Of a stretch of DNA of 64,000 nt, positions 51,240 through 59,612 are shown piece after piece. Both the position numbers and the translations under genes were made by a program. The notes beneath the pieces are model-generated. The model saw only the letters and a program-made list of their open reading frames with translations. It had not been told where the DNA came from and ran no database searches. The stretch is from assembly GCA_021815405.1 (NCBI GenBank), contig JAKAGV010000003.1:62001-126000 (forward strand), in the 5' to 3' direction. Numbering within the stretch: the stretch's first letter is position 1; every line of letters begins with the position of its first letter. Source of the DNA: Bacteroidota bacterium (GTDB taxonomy: Bacteria > Bacteroidota > Ignavibacteria > Ignavibacteriales > Ignavibacteriaceae).

Positions 51240-53411
51240 TTATATGAAGAGGGGAGCTAGCACAAGTGTTAAAGTGCTTAGCAGCTTAATTAAAACATGC
51301 AATGATGGACCAGCAGTATCTTTGAATGGATCACCAACTGTATCGCCGACTACCGAGGCTTTGTGCGGCTCAGATTTTTTGCCACCATAAGCGCCGGTTT
51401 CAATGAACTTCTTTGCATTATCCCAAGCGCCTCCACCATTATTTAGGAACAGTGCAATTAGAATTCCTGTTATCGTTCCAACCATCAAATAGCCGCCGAC
51501 AACTTCTGCACCATTTGCGCCATTTGGATTATTCAATCCTCCACCAAAATAATATAACCACTTAAAAATTAAACCAACACCTATTGTCATGCCTACAACA
51601 AGCAATCCAGGTGCAACCATTTTCTTTAGAGCAGCCTTGGTAGCAATATCAACACATTGTCGGTAATCCGGTTTAGAAGTTCCCTGCATAATGCCGGGAT
51701 TATTCTTGAATTGTTCTCTAACATTATTGATAATTGCATAAGCAGCCTTACCAACAGCTTTTATAGCAAGTGATGAAAAAATAATTACAAGCATAGCACC
51801 TAAAAGAGCACCGACAAAAACTTCCGGCTTATCGAGGTTGATAACAGGTTGGAAGTTAGGCATGTAATTTTTTACTTCGTCAATGTATGCACCGAATAAA
51901 AGAAATGCCGCGAGTGCAGCAGAACCAACAGCATATCCTTTAGTTAATGCTTTTGTTGTATTCCCAACTGCATCGAGCCTATCTGTTTTTATTCTTACTT
52001 CTTCAGGCTGCTGGCTCATTTCAATTATTCCTCCGGCATTATCCGTAATTGGACCAAATGTATCCATAGCTAGAATGTAAGCAGCAGAACCGAGCATACC
52101 CATCGTAGCAACTGCAGTACCGAATAAACCGGCATCTTTCAACCCGGAAAATTCTCCGAGGAAATATGTACTTACAATTCCGGCACCAATTACTAATGCT
52201 GGAAAACCTGTTGATTCCATTCCAACTGCAAGACCTGAAATAATATTTGTTGCAGCTCCTGTTTGAGATGCTTCTGCAATTGATTTAACAGGACGGTACC
52301 GATATTCAGTATAATATTGAGTTAAATAAACAAATGCCAAAGAAGTTAAAATTCCTATTACTCCGCAGAGGAAGAAATTTAAATAATATTCTCCAAGCAA
52401 CCATTTGGAAGCAATGAAGAATCCAACCGCAACTAAAGTAGCTGTAACATAAAAGCCGCGATTTAAAGCATGCATTGGATCTTCTTTGTCGTTAGTTTTT
52501 ACAATTAAAACGCCAACTATGGAAGCAATAATTCCAAATGCACGAGCTACCAACGGGAACAATAATACGCCAAACAAAGATAGATGCTCTGCAGAAAGAG
52601 TACCTGCATTGGCTTTATATAATCCAGCAGCTAATATCATTGCGCCAATATTTTCGGCAGCAGTAGATTCAAATAAATCTGCACCACGACCAGCACAATC
52701 TCCAACATTATCACCTACTAAATCTGCAACAACAGCAGGATTGCGTGGATCATCCTCAGGAATACCGGCTTCAACTTTGCCAACAAGATCTGCACCTACG
52801 TCGGCAGCTTTTGTATAAATTCCTCCGCCTAGCTGTGCGAATAATGCAACAAAGCTTGCACCAAATCCATAGCCGACAATCAACAATGGTATTTGAGTTA
52901 TGCTTTGAGTAGCACCGGTTGCATCAGCTAAAGTAAATAATCCTGCAACTCCGAGTAAGCTCATAGCTACAACAAAAAATCCAGATACCGCACCGCCGCG
53001 TAAAGCACTTTGCAAAGCTCCGTTCATACCTTTCATCGCAGCAGCAGCAGTTCTAATGTTTGATCTTATTGCCACCCACATTCCCATATATCCTGCAGCA
53101 ATAGAGCAAAATGCACCAAAGATAAATGAGATTGTAGTCCACAATGCTAATTGAGAAGGAGTAGTCGGATCGTTAGGGGTAGGCGTTCTGAAGAAAGCGT
53201 ACATTATATAAATGAATGCAGCAAGAGCAAATGCTAAATAGATGATTGTTTTATATTGTCTACGGAGGAAAGCTTCTGCGCCTTGTTTAATTGCGTTGGA
53301 AATTTCCTGCATCCGGTCTGTTCCTACATCCCGTTTAAGTACATTCCGGATTAAATACACTGCAAACAATAGCCCAATAATACTGAAGGCAAATATTAAC
53401 TGTAGTTCCAT
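51240..53411 (-). CDS. hppA: Membrane-bound proton-pumping pyrophosphatase, K+-independent type
   Basis: The 723-aa enzyme has about 16 transmembrane segments and the conserved PPi-binding motifs (DVGADLVGKVEAGIPEDDPRNPAV; DNVGDCAGRGADLFES; TVGDPFKDTAGPSLH near the end). It pumps ions across the membrane using pyrophosphate. Lys487 in GNTTKALTKG, where K+-dependent enzymes have Ala, indicates the K+-independent, H+-pumping type. It complements the soluble Ppa (28493). The - strand leader contains a hairpin with T-tract (53521). Confidence 0.95.
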   Translation of the reverse strand: MELQLIFAFSIIGLLFAVYLIRNVLKRDVGTDRMQEISNAIKQGAEAFLRRQYKTIIYLAFALAAFIYIMYAFFRTPTPNDPTTPSQLALWTTISFIFGAFCSIAAGYMGMWVAIRSNIRTAAAAMKGMNGALQSALRGGAVSGFFVVAMSLLGVAGLFTLADATGATQSITQIPLLIVGYGFGASFVALFAQLGGGIYTKAADVGADLVGKVEAGIPEDDPRNPAVVADLVGDNVGDCAGRGADLFESTAAENIGAMILAAGLYKANAGTLSAEHLSLFGVLLFPLVARAFGIIASIVGVLIVKTNDKEDPMHALNRGFYVTATLVAVGFFIASKWLLGEYYLNFFLCGVIGILTSLAFVYLTQYYTEYRYRPVKSIAEASQTGAATNIISGLAVGMESTGFPALVIGAGIVSTYFLGEFSGLKDAGLFGTAVATMGMLGSAAYILAMDTFGPITDNAGGIIEMSQQPEEVRIKTDRLDAVGNTTKALTKGYAVGSAALAAFLLFGAYIDEVKNYMPNFQPVINLDKPEVFVGALLGAMLVIIFSSLAIKAVGKAAYAIINNVREQFKNNPGIMQGTSKPDYRQCVDIATKAALKKMVAPGLLVVGMTIGVGLIFKWLYYFGGGLNNPNGANGAEVVGGYLMVGTITGILIALFLNNGGGAWDNAKKFIETGAYGGKKSEPHKASVVGDTVGDPFKDTAGPSLHVLIKLLSTLTLVLAPLFI

Positions 53412-53830
53412 ATGGTTCCTTTGAGTTTGTTTTGAAATAAAGGATGATTCGTTAAGATTTTAATCAAAAAATCTACTTTTTGAAGGCGTACTATTTTGTA
53501 ATAGCGTTCATTATCAGAATAAAAAAAATATGGGCGTAATATTTGAAAGGAGAGTGGTCCGCAATTACCCATATATAATAATCTCCGACATGATTATTCT
53601 AACAGTTATTAAAATTTTTTAACAAACTTAATAAGCAAAAACTTATCCAACAAATTAATTTAGCAATTAAAAGACAGGTTATAAAAATTAATATTCATTA
53701 TAAAAAACTGTAATAGGTAAGTCTCAATATCACAGTCTTTCGTTTGGTCATTTATCTAGTTATTTAGAATGGGAAATAGTTTTATTATATTATACAAGGA
53801 TTATCCATATAAATCTTAGGCGAGGTGAAT
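53412..53830. other. Divergent intergenic region upstream of hppA
   Basis: The 419 nt between hppA (-) and the 65-aa gene (+) hold the attenuator-like hairpin at 53521-53574 and an 11-nt copy of the hppA terminator stem sequence GGTAAGTCTCA at 53716-53726. Promoters for both genes are expected, but none is clear. Confidence 0.4.
53521..53574 (-). terminator. Hairpin plus T-tract in the hppA leader (candidate attenuator)
   Basis: On the - strand, ATATGGGTAAT pairs with ATTACGCCCATAT (one extra C bulged, total about 11 bp) over a 23-nt loop and is followed by eight T. It lies about 110 nt upstream of the hppA start. If transcription starts further upstream, it could act as an attenuator or mark the end of an unseen transcript. 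Confidence 0.5.
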
Positions 53831-54028
53831 ATGGGACACATTGAGTTAATCATGAATGAAGAGGAAAAGGATATAATTTTGCAGGCTTTACAGGAATGCC
53901 TTTCCGAATTAAACATGGAAATTGCTGATACTGAACAGATGAATTACCGGGAAGAATTAAAGTACAAAAGAACAGTAATTAAGAACTTTATCAACCAGCT
54001 AAAAGAACATCCTATTGTTGCAGGTTGA
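53831..54028 (+). CDS. Small conserved-looking acidic protein, 65 aa
   Basis: From ATG 53831, after the GAGGTG ribosome-binding site, the protein reads MGHIELIMNEEEKDIILQAL in front, followed by heptad-like charged helices (ECLSELNMEIADTEQMNYRE; LKYKRTVIKNFINQLKEH). It is likely a helical hairpin; no family assignment is possible from sequence alone. A GTG at 53825 is an alternative start. The stop lies 22 nt before the convergent HAD gene ends. Confidence 0.7.
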   Translation: MGHIELIMNEEEKDIILQALQECLSELNMEIADTEQMNYREELKYKRTVIKNFINQLKEHPIVAG

Positions 54029-54050
54029 AAGAATTCATCTTTTGGGTAAC

Positions 54051-54833
54051 TTAATTTTTAAGAAAAATATCTTCCAACACTTCGAGTACAGAAAAAAGAT
54101 TCTGCGATTCGAAGGATGGTAAAATCTTTGTATCCGGTAAAAGAGGATATTTTGTCTTTTCTGTAAATACTAAGATTCCTGTTCCTCCAATCGACTGTGC
54201 TCCGCCAATATCATTTTCTAAATCATCTCCGATCATATAAAAAGAATTGTCTTCTGAATAACCCAGCATCTTTAAGGCTGATTTAAAATAAAGCGGAGAT
54301 GGCTTTCCGATTACCGTTGCTTTCTTACCGGCTGCATATTCAATAGCAGCCACAAACGCACCTGCATCAAGAGCTAAGCTTTTGCCCTCCGGCTGCCAGA
54401 ATTTATTTTTCTGCATCGCGATAATTTCAGCGCCATCATAAACTTTCCTGAAGATATCATTAAGGATCGGATAAGTCCATCCTTCACCCAAATCCCCAAT
54501 TATAACTGCGTCAGGATTTTCATCTTCAATAAAAGGTTCAAACTCCTTTTGAACATTTTGAATACAATAAACAGAAACGTGATAGTTCTTTTCTTTAAGA
54601 AAGCGGATTGTGGCGTCAACGGTGGTCATAGCATTTACTGTAAAAGTAACTCCGTTTTCATTTAAGAATTGAATTACCTCGCGGGAAGTATTTCTTGTTG
54701 AATTACTGATGATGCATGAAGGAATATTATTCCGATTTAGGAAGTTGAAAAGTTCAAATGCGCCATCAGCAATTTTATCCCCGATTCTTATTACGCCGTC
54801 AAGATCGATTAAAACGGGATTATAGTTTATCAT
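54051..54833 (-). CDS. HAD-superfamily IIA hydrolase (NagD-like)
   Basis: The 260-aa protein has HAD motif I with Asp10 and Asp12 in VLIDLDGVIRIG, motif II ISNSTRNT, the motif III lysine in VIGKPSPLYF, and motif IV MIGDDLENDIGGA. The C2 cap is the NagD type used for phosphosugars and nucleotides. It is transcribed with the DUF6580-like gene and the BtuB-like receptor, 51 nt downstream of the former, so it might take part in cobamide or nucleotide metabolism; that is an inference from position only. Confidence 0.88.
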   Translation of the reverse strand: MINYNPVLIDLDGVIRIGDKIADGAFELFNFLNRNNIPSCIISNSTRNTSREVIQFLNENGVTFTVNAMTTVDATIRFLKEKNYHVSVYCIQNVQKEFEPFIEDENPDAVIIGDLGEGWTYPILNDIFRKVYDGAEIIAMQKNKFWQPEGKSLALDAGAFVAAIEYAAGKKATVIGKPSPLYFKSALKMLGYSEDNSFYMIGDDLENDIGGAQSIGGTGILVFTEKTKYPLLPDTKILPSFESQNLFSVLEVLEDIFLKN

Positions 54834-54884
54834 TTAGTTTAAGTGAGATTCACCGAAAAGATGGATCTCACTCATCTAACTATT

Positions 54885-55415
54885 TTATGCGTTAGTTTGT
54901 GCAAGCACCGGGAACTTCATCCGTGCAAACTCAAATGCGCCGAAGAAAACTCCAACGTAGAATAAATCACCAAGCGCTGTATGCGAGAAGAACGGAATCG
55001 CAGCAGTGAAACATTCGGCTAAACCGGCAATAGTCATAGGATACATGCTTCCGCTAAGCCAAACTGCAAAGTTTGTAATTGCAAAAAACAAAACAGAAGA
55101 AGAAACCGAAGCCAGAAAAATATTCGAGACTTTCCTCTTCTCTCTTAAACTGAATCCAATTACAACTATTAAAGCAAAGCTCAAATAAACAGCCCACATT
55201 GTTGAGTGGAAGCCGAGAATTAAATCCGAAAGAATCATCGCGGCGAATGGAACAACAAAAGATAATTTTTTATTTGTGAAATACGCTCCGCCGAATAACG
55301 CCATTGCAGCGATTGGTGTAAAGTTTGGATAATGCGGCAGAAGCCTTAAAACAGCGCCTGCGAATATCATCCCTGTTATTACTAAAAATTTTGGATTTAC
55401 CATTCTCTTTTCCAT
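54885..55415 (-). CDS. DUF6580-like membrane protein, possible vitamin-transport S component
   Basis: The 176-aa protein has about five or six transmembrane helices (LVITGMIFAGAVLRLLPHYPNF; AAMALFGGAYF; AVYLSFALIVVIGFSL; and others), a layout similar to DUF6580/ECF-S-type proteins. It follows the BtuB-like gene, 86 nt downstream on the same strand and under the same cobalamin riboswitch, suggesting a role in corrinoid passage through the inner membrane. No ECF ATPase or T component is in the window. Start ATG 55415 has AAAGGAAA upstream. Confidence 0.75.
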   Translation of the reverse strand: MEKRMVNPKFLVITGMIFAGAVLRLLPHYPNFTPIAAMALFGGAYFTNKKLSFVVPFAAMILSDLILGFHSTMWAVYLSFALIVVIGFSLREKRKVSNIFLASVSSSVLFFAITNFAVWLSGSMYPMTIAGLAECFTAAIPFFSHTALGDLFYVGVFFGAFEFARMKFPVLAQTNA

Positions 55416-55501
55416 TTTATTTTCCTTTCAATTTAATAAGAGCGTTCAACTTTAGTATTAAAATATAATTAATTTTTTGTCTCTGTAAAATGATTTAATA
55501 C

Positions 55502-57442
55502 CTATAAATTAAAATTTATTCCAAAGTAACCGGATAATCCCGGAGTAGCGTAACCGTAAACTTGTTCATAATATTTATTGAATAAATTATCCACTCTTCC
55601 AAAGATTTTAATCAAATTAGATAGTTGATAGGTGGCGGCGATATTAACAACTGTATAATCAGGAAGAGTGATTCTTTGTACAGGGTAAACATTGAAATTT
55701 TCGTCGTCTCTTTTACCGACATAAATTATGTCCGCATTCAAATTTAATTTTTCTAAGAATGAATAATTAAGATCCAATCCAACTTTGTCCTTTGGGCGAC
55801 GCAGCAGCGGCAAACCGGATTCCGTAGAGTTTGGGCTTTCATCTTTTGAATTTGTGTAAGTGTAATTTAATCTTAAGCTGAAATTTCCCAGTGGATTTGA
55901 CCTCAAGTAGACTTCGATCCCGTTTGTTACTGCTTTATTAATATTAATTGTTCTGAAATTATTATCGAAACCGAAAAGATTCGTATAGTTATTCGAGAAA
56001 TAATTTATACCTGCGGTCAATTCAGTGCTAACGAGATATTGTTCGATACCTGCATCCCAACCGAAGCTTTTTTCGGGCTGCAAGTTAGGATTGCCGTATG
56101 CCGGATCAAACAAATAAAACAATGACGGCGATTTAAAGCCGGTTCCGATGGTGGCTTTAAATTTCGTTCCAATTGCCCAAATAAAATAAGCTGGTGCAAC
56201 TCTATATGTAACGATAGAACCGAAGCGGTTATGTCTATCCCACCTAATCCCGGCGGAAAAGAAAAAACGGTTTTCGACATTAGTTAAATCCTGAAGATAA
56301 ACTCCTGTTGTATTTTCATTTTTATTCGGAAAGATACTGCCGAATGAACCATAGGTAGTAGAATTATAAAAATAATTTGAAACAGCATTCTCAGTTGCGC
56401 TTTCTATTCCAAAGGTAAGCGTATTAGATTTAGAAAGTTCAAAATTGTTCTGCCAATCAAACTGAAGTCTGTTCCCGTCGTAAATGCTGCTTGATGAAGC
56501 AGGATTGTTTAATGTAGAGTCGAAACTGTATTCCCGTACATTTCGGAAATAAGAAATTCCTGCTGTTTGATTCCAGAAACCTCCGAGTAAATTCAACTTG
56601 CCTTCAATTCTAAACGACGGCTGCTGGAGATGGTAAACATAAGTCGGATCATCGCCTAATTCACCACCGTGCTGGTCCAAAGCAGTGTTCGCATTTGTAA
56701 ATCTTAAATAAAAGTTAAGATCAAAATCTTTTGTGAATTGATATCCAAATCTGGATGAAATATTAAAATTTGAAGTGCCGTCCTTTTCAGTATTTCCATA
56801 TTTAGATGATGCTGACGAAAAACCAGCAGTATAAAATTTGCTTGCAGTAATTGAATAATTGAATGCATTCAAACTGCCAGATAAGCCTGCCAACCCTCTA
56901 AAAGAATTATAAGAGCCGCCTTCAGTAGTAAGGAAAAATTTTGGTTTACCAAAACCTTGTTGAGTGATAATGTTTATAACTCCAGCCATCGCGTTGGAGC
57001 CGTACAAAGTACTTTGAGGTCCGCGGAGAATTTCTATACGCTTGACGTTGTCCAATGGAAGATCAGCAAAGTCGAAAGTATTTTCGGGATCATTCGGCAT
57101 ATTTACATCAACACCGTCAATAAGAATTAATGTTGAGCCGGGATCGCCTCCGCGCATATAAATATTAGTTAAAGAGCCTGGTGCGCCTTGCTGAGTAAAG
57201 CTTAGTCCGTATTGATCCTGCAGTAATCCATACACCGTTGAGTTGCCTTTATTCGCGATGTCTGCAGAATCTATAACTGAAATAGAACTGGCAGCTTCAA
57301 TCTCCAGAATTTTAGTTTTGGTTGCCGTCACTACAATTTCAGACATCTTATAAATTTTTGTTGAGTCTGCCTGTTGAGCCTCGGAAAAGGAATTTAATAA
57401 AAATACAAAAAGCAGTCCTAAAAAGAATTTTTTAGAATCCAT
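55502..57442 (-). CDS. btuB: TonB-dependent cobalamin receptor, BtuB-like
   Basis: The 646-aa protein has a signal peptide (MDSKKFFLGLLFVFLLNSFSE), TonB box MSEIVVTATK, plug domain (SSISVIDSADIANKG; IYMRGGDPGSTLILIDGVDV; LDNVKRIEILRGPQSTLYGS) and a beta-barrel ending in a C-terminal aromatic strand (LSGYFGINFNL). The cobalamin riboswitch immediately upstream strongly supports corrinoid uptake. It is likely energised by one of the two TonB-ExbBD sets in this window. RBS AGGAG is visible. DUF6580-like and HAD genes follow. Confidence 0.93.
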   Translation of the reverse strand: MDSKKFFLGLLFVFLLNSFSEAQQADSTKIYKMSEIVVTATKTKILEIEAASSISVIDSADIANKGNSTVYGLLQDQYGLSFTQQGAPGSLTNIYMRGGDPGSTLILIDGVDVNMPNDPENTFDFADLPLDNVKRIEILRGPQSTLYGSNAMAGVINIITQQGFGKPKFFLTTEGGSYNSFRGLAGLSGSLNAFNYSITASKFYTAGFSSASSKYGNTEKDGTSNFNISSRFGYQFTKDFDLNFYLRFTNANTALDQHGGELGDDPTYVYHLQQPSFRIEGKLNLLGGFWNQTAGISYFRNVREYSFDSTLNNPASSSSIYDGNRLQFDWQNNFELSKSNTLTFGIESATENAVSNYFYNSTTYGSFGSIFPNKNENTTGVYLQDLTNVENRFFFSAGIRWDRHNRFGSIVTYRVAPAYFIWAIGTKFKATIGTGFKSPSLFYLFDPAYGNPNLQPEKSFGWDAGIEQYLVSTELTAGINYFSNNYTNLFGFDNNFRTININKAVTNGIEVYLRSNPLGNFSLRLNYTYTNSKDESPNSTESGLPLLRRPKDKVGLDLNYSFLEKLNLNADIIYVGKRDDENFNVYPVQRITLPDYTVVNIAATYQLSNLIKIFGRVDNLFNKYYEQVYGYATPGLSGYFGINFNL

Positions 57443-57567
57443 AGAAGTTACTCCTATATAAATTGTTATTGGTTTAGGTTGTAACTTCGGGGAAATAAGG
57501 AAAGCAGAAACGTGAAAATGATTTTTGCCAACCTAACCTTGCCCGCGAAGGTCGATTATTTATTATC

Positions 57568-57722
57568 AACGGCAGGTCTCCTGGCTGAAAGCAAGTAAAG
57601 AGTAATTATTTAATTCCTGCTTATCACAGTTGCGCGTCAGTTCCGGAATTTTCCATAAGTGCTGGAAGCACCGGATTCCCTATAATTCCCGTTATTCCGA
57701 TTAAATCGGGATCGGGACACCG
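57568..57722 (-). promoter_or_regulatory. Cobalamin (B12) riboswitch
   Basis: On the - strand the B12 box GCCAGGAGACCTGCC (57571-57585) is conserved, preceded by GGGAATCCGGTGC, AATTCCGGAACTGACGCGCA and AACTGTGATAAGCAGG, in the order of the cobalamin riboswitch class. The start near 57722 (GGTGTCCCGATC) is the conserved 5' strand. It ends about 125 nt before the btuB ATG, leaving room for an expression platform. It would switch off btuB when cobalamin is plentiful. Confidence 0.94.
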
Positions 57723-57786
57723 TAAATATTTTAAAGAACGATTTTAATTTACAAAAATTTCAATCAATTACAATTTGGTAAAATTG

Positions 57787-57806
57787 AATTAGAATTAATT
57801 CTAATT
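57787..57806. repeat. AT-only 20-bp palindrome upstream of riboswitch
   Basis: AATTAGAATTAATTCTAATT is a perfect palindrome 45 nt downstream of the pncB stop, in the - strand direction. It could terminate pncB weakly or be a regulator site for the riboswitch transcript; neither is shown. Confidence 0.4.
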
Positions 57807-57849
57807 TTAATAAAAAACTTATGATTAAAAGATTGAAAAATTCTTCGTT

Positions 57850-59397
57850 TCATATCCTAAGTTTTGATATAAGCTCATTCTTTAGTGCGAAGAGCTTCGG
57901 CGTTAAAGAGACGTGGTATCTGTGTGGATTAATTAACCTCTTTACTCCGGCATCGAGTTGTTCTAAATCTTTTTGCCTGGTATTTCTTATTTCCTGAATT
58001 GGTGGGAAGTCATAAACTAATTTCCCTTCATTTAGAATCCTGATAAGCAATGGTTCAATTTTAGTTAAGTGCTCTTGCTTTAAAATTCTTTGCTTAGTTT
58101 GATCATTCGGATGGTGAAGAACAAGCGGATGCATTTTCTCAATATCTTCATCCTGAAGGCTCAGCAAGTCTGCCGTTGCCATTCTATTGGAATTGTATAA
58201 GCGCCATACTTGTTTGTTGCCTGGATTCGGAATTTTTTCCTGAGTCTCTGAGATTTTTATTACCGGAATTTGTTCTCCTCCATTCTGAACAGAAACTAAT
58301 TTATAAACACCTCCTAATGCAGCGTCTCCCGAAGAAGTAATTAATCTTGTCCCAACTCCGTAAGTTAAGCGATGAATTAATTTATCCGCATCCAGTCCGT
58401 GCTTCGGAGCGTCTTCCGATATTTGAGTAATGATCTGCCAGATGTTCAGTTCATCAAGCTCATTCGATAAAACAATTTTTTCTTCCGTAAATCCTGCTTC
58501 GTTTAGCATCTTTGCAGCTTGAATACTTAAGTAAGCAAGATCGCCTGAATCCAAACGGATTCCAATAGGACGATGACCTTTCTTCTTCATTTCGCCGAAA
58601 ACTTTTATCGCGTTCGGAATGCCGCTTTCAAGCGTGTTTATAGTATCGACAAGCAGTATGCAGTCATCCGGGTATAAATCTGCAAAAGCCTGGAACGCTT
58701 CCAGTTCAGTCATTCCAAGTGATAAAAATAATTGAACCATGCTGTGTGCATGTGTCCCTTTTGGCGGGAAACCTAACACATGGGATATTCCAACATTTGA
58801 TGTATAATCAGCTCCTCCGATTAAGGCTGCTCTAATACCGGCATTAGCACCTCTATCTTGAGCGCGTCTTGTTCCGAATTCTAAAAGAAGCTGATTGCGA
58901 GTTACTTCTTTTATTCGTGAAGCTTTAGTGGCAATTAATATCTGGAAATTCAATTGATTTAAAAGCGATGTTTCTAAAATTTGAGCAATTGCTAACGGTC
59001 CGGTTACAACTGTAATTGGTTCATTTGGATGAACAGTTCTTCCTTCAGGAATTGAGTCCATAGATATTGATTCAAAGCTGCTTGATTTTTTCAGCCAATT
59101 TAAAAAATCATCCTCAAATAATTTTTTACCGTTTACCGTCTTTTGAGTTGCAAGCATTTCAATTTCTTTTTCACCGAAATATGAATTCTGCATCCAGTCG
59201 ATAATCCATTCCAAACCGGCGTTTATACAGTAGCCTGCTTTATGAGAACCGTAATCGGGATATTGCCGGAAGAAATGATCAAATCGAGCTTGTCTCTCAT
59301 GAACTCCCATTTTATAATAAAGCTGAGCCATCATCAGCTGGTATTGATCGGTATATAAAATTCCTTCGGTAATATTTTGATTAAATTTCTTTAACAT
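57850..59397 (-). CDS. pncB: Nicotinate phosphoribosyltransferase
   Basis: The 515-aa enzyme makes nicotinate mononucleotide from nicotinate in the Preiss-Handler salvage route to NAD. Typical segments are [18 protein letters not shown] at the amino terminus, the active-site loop [17 protein letters not shown] with the phosphorylated-type His (His216/His218 region), and [13 protein letters not shown]. Longer than the E. coli enzyme, it is like the 500-aa family in many bacteria. It lies upstream of the riboswitch on the same strand and divergent from the H+-ATPase. Confidence 0.94.
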   Translation of the reverse strand: MLKKFNQNITEGILYTDQYQLMMAQLYYKMGVHERQARFDHFFRQYPDYGSHKAGYCINAGLEWIIDWMQNSYFGEKEIEMLATQKTVNGKKLFEDDFLNWLKKSSSFESISMDSIPEGRTVHPNEPITVVTGPLAIAQILETSLLNQLNFQILIATKASRIKEVTRNQLLLEFGTRRAQDRGANAGIRAALIGGADYTSNVGISHVLGFPPKGTHAHSMVQLFLSLGMTELEAFQAFADLYPDDCILLVDTINTLESGIPNAIKVFGEMKKKGHRPIGIRLDSGDLAYLSIQAAKMLNEAGFTEEKIVLSNELDELNIWQIITQISEDAPKHGLDADKLIHRLTYGVGTRLITSSGDAALGGVYKLVSVQNGGEQIPVIKISETQEKIPNPGNKQVWRLYNSNRMATADLLSLQDEDIEKMHPLVLHHPNDQTKQRILKQEHLTKIEPLLIRILNEGKLVYDFPPIQEIRNTRQKDLEQLDAGVKRLINPHRYHVSLTPKLFALKNELISKLRI

Positions 59398-59612
59398 TTG
59401 AAAATTCGCTTGTTTTTTTAATAATTTTTTAACTTATCAAACTGTAATTTAATTCTCTAAGATGAATATATATCACTTCAACGCAAAAATTTTAAATCCA
59501 AGTGTGATGGTTCTGTATCTAATTAAAAAAAGAAAATCAATATATTTACTGTCTAAAATTAAAATGTATTTGAAAAACCAATTATATATTCTAGATCACG
59601 AAAGAAAAATAA
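59398..59612. other. Divergent promoter region of pncB and H+-ATPase
   Basis: The 215 nt are about 75% A+T and contain no recognised operator or RNA structure. Both divergent genes must start here; several TTnnnA/TAnnnT pairs occur, but none is clearly better. Confidence 0.4.
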
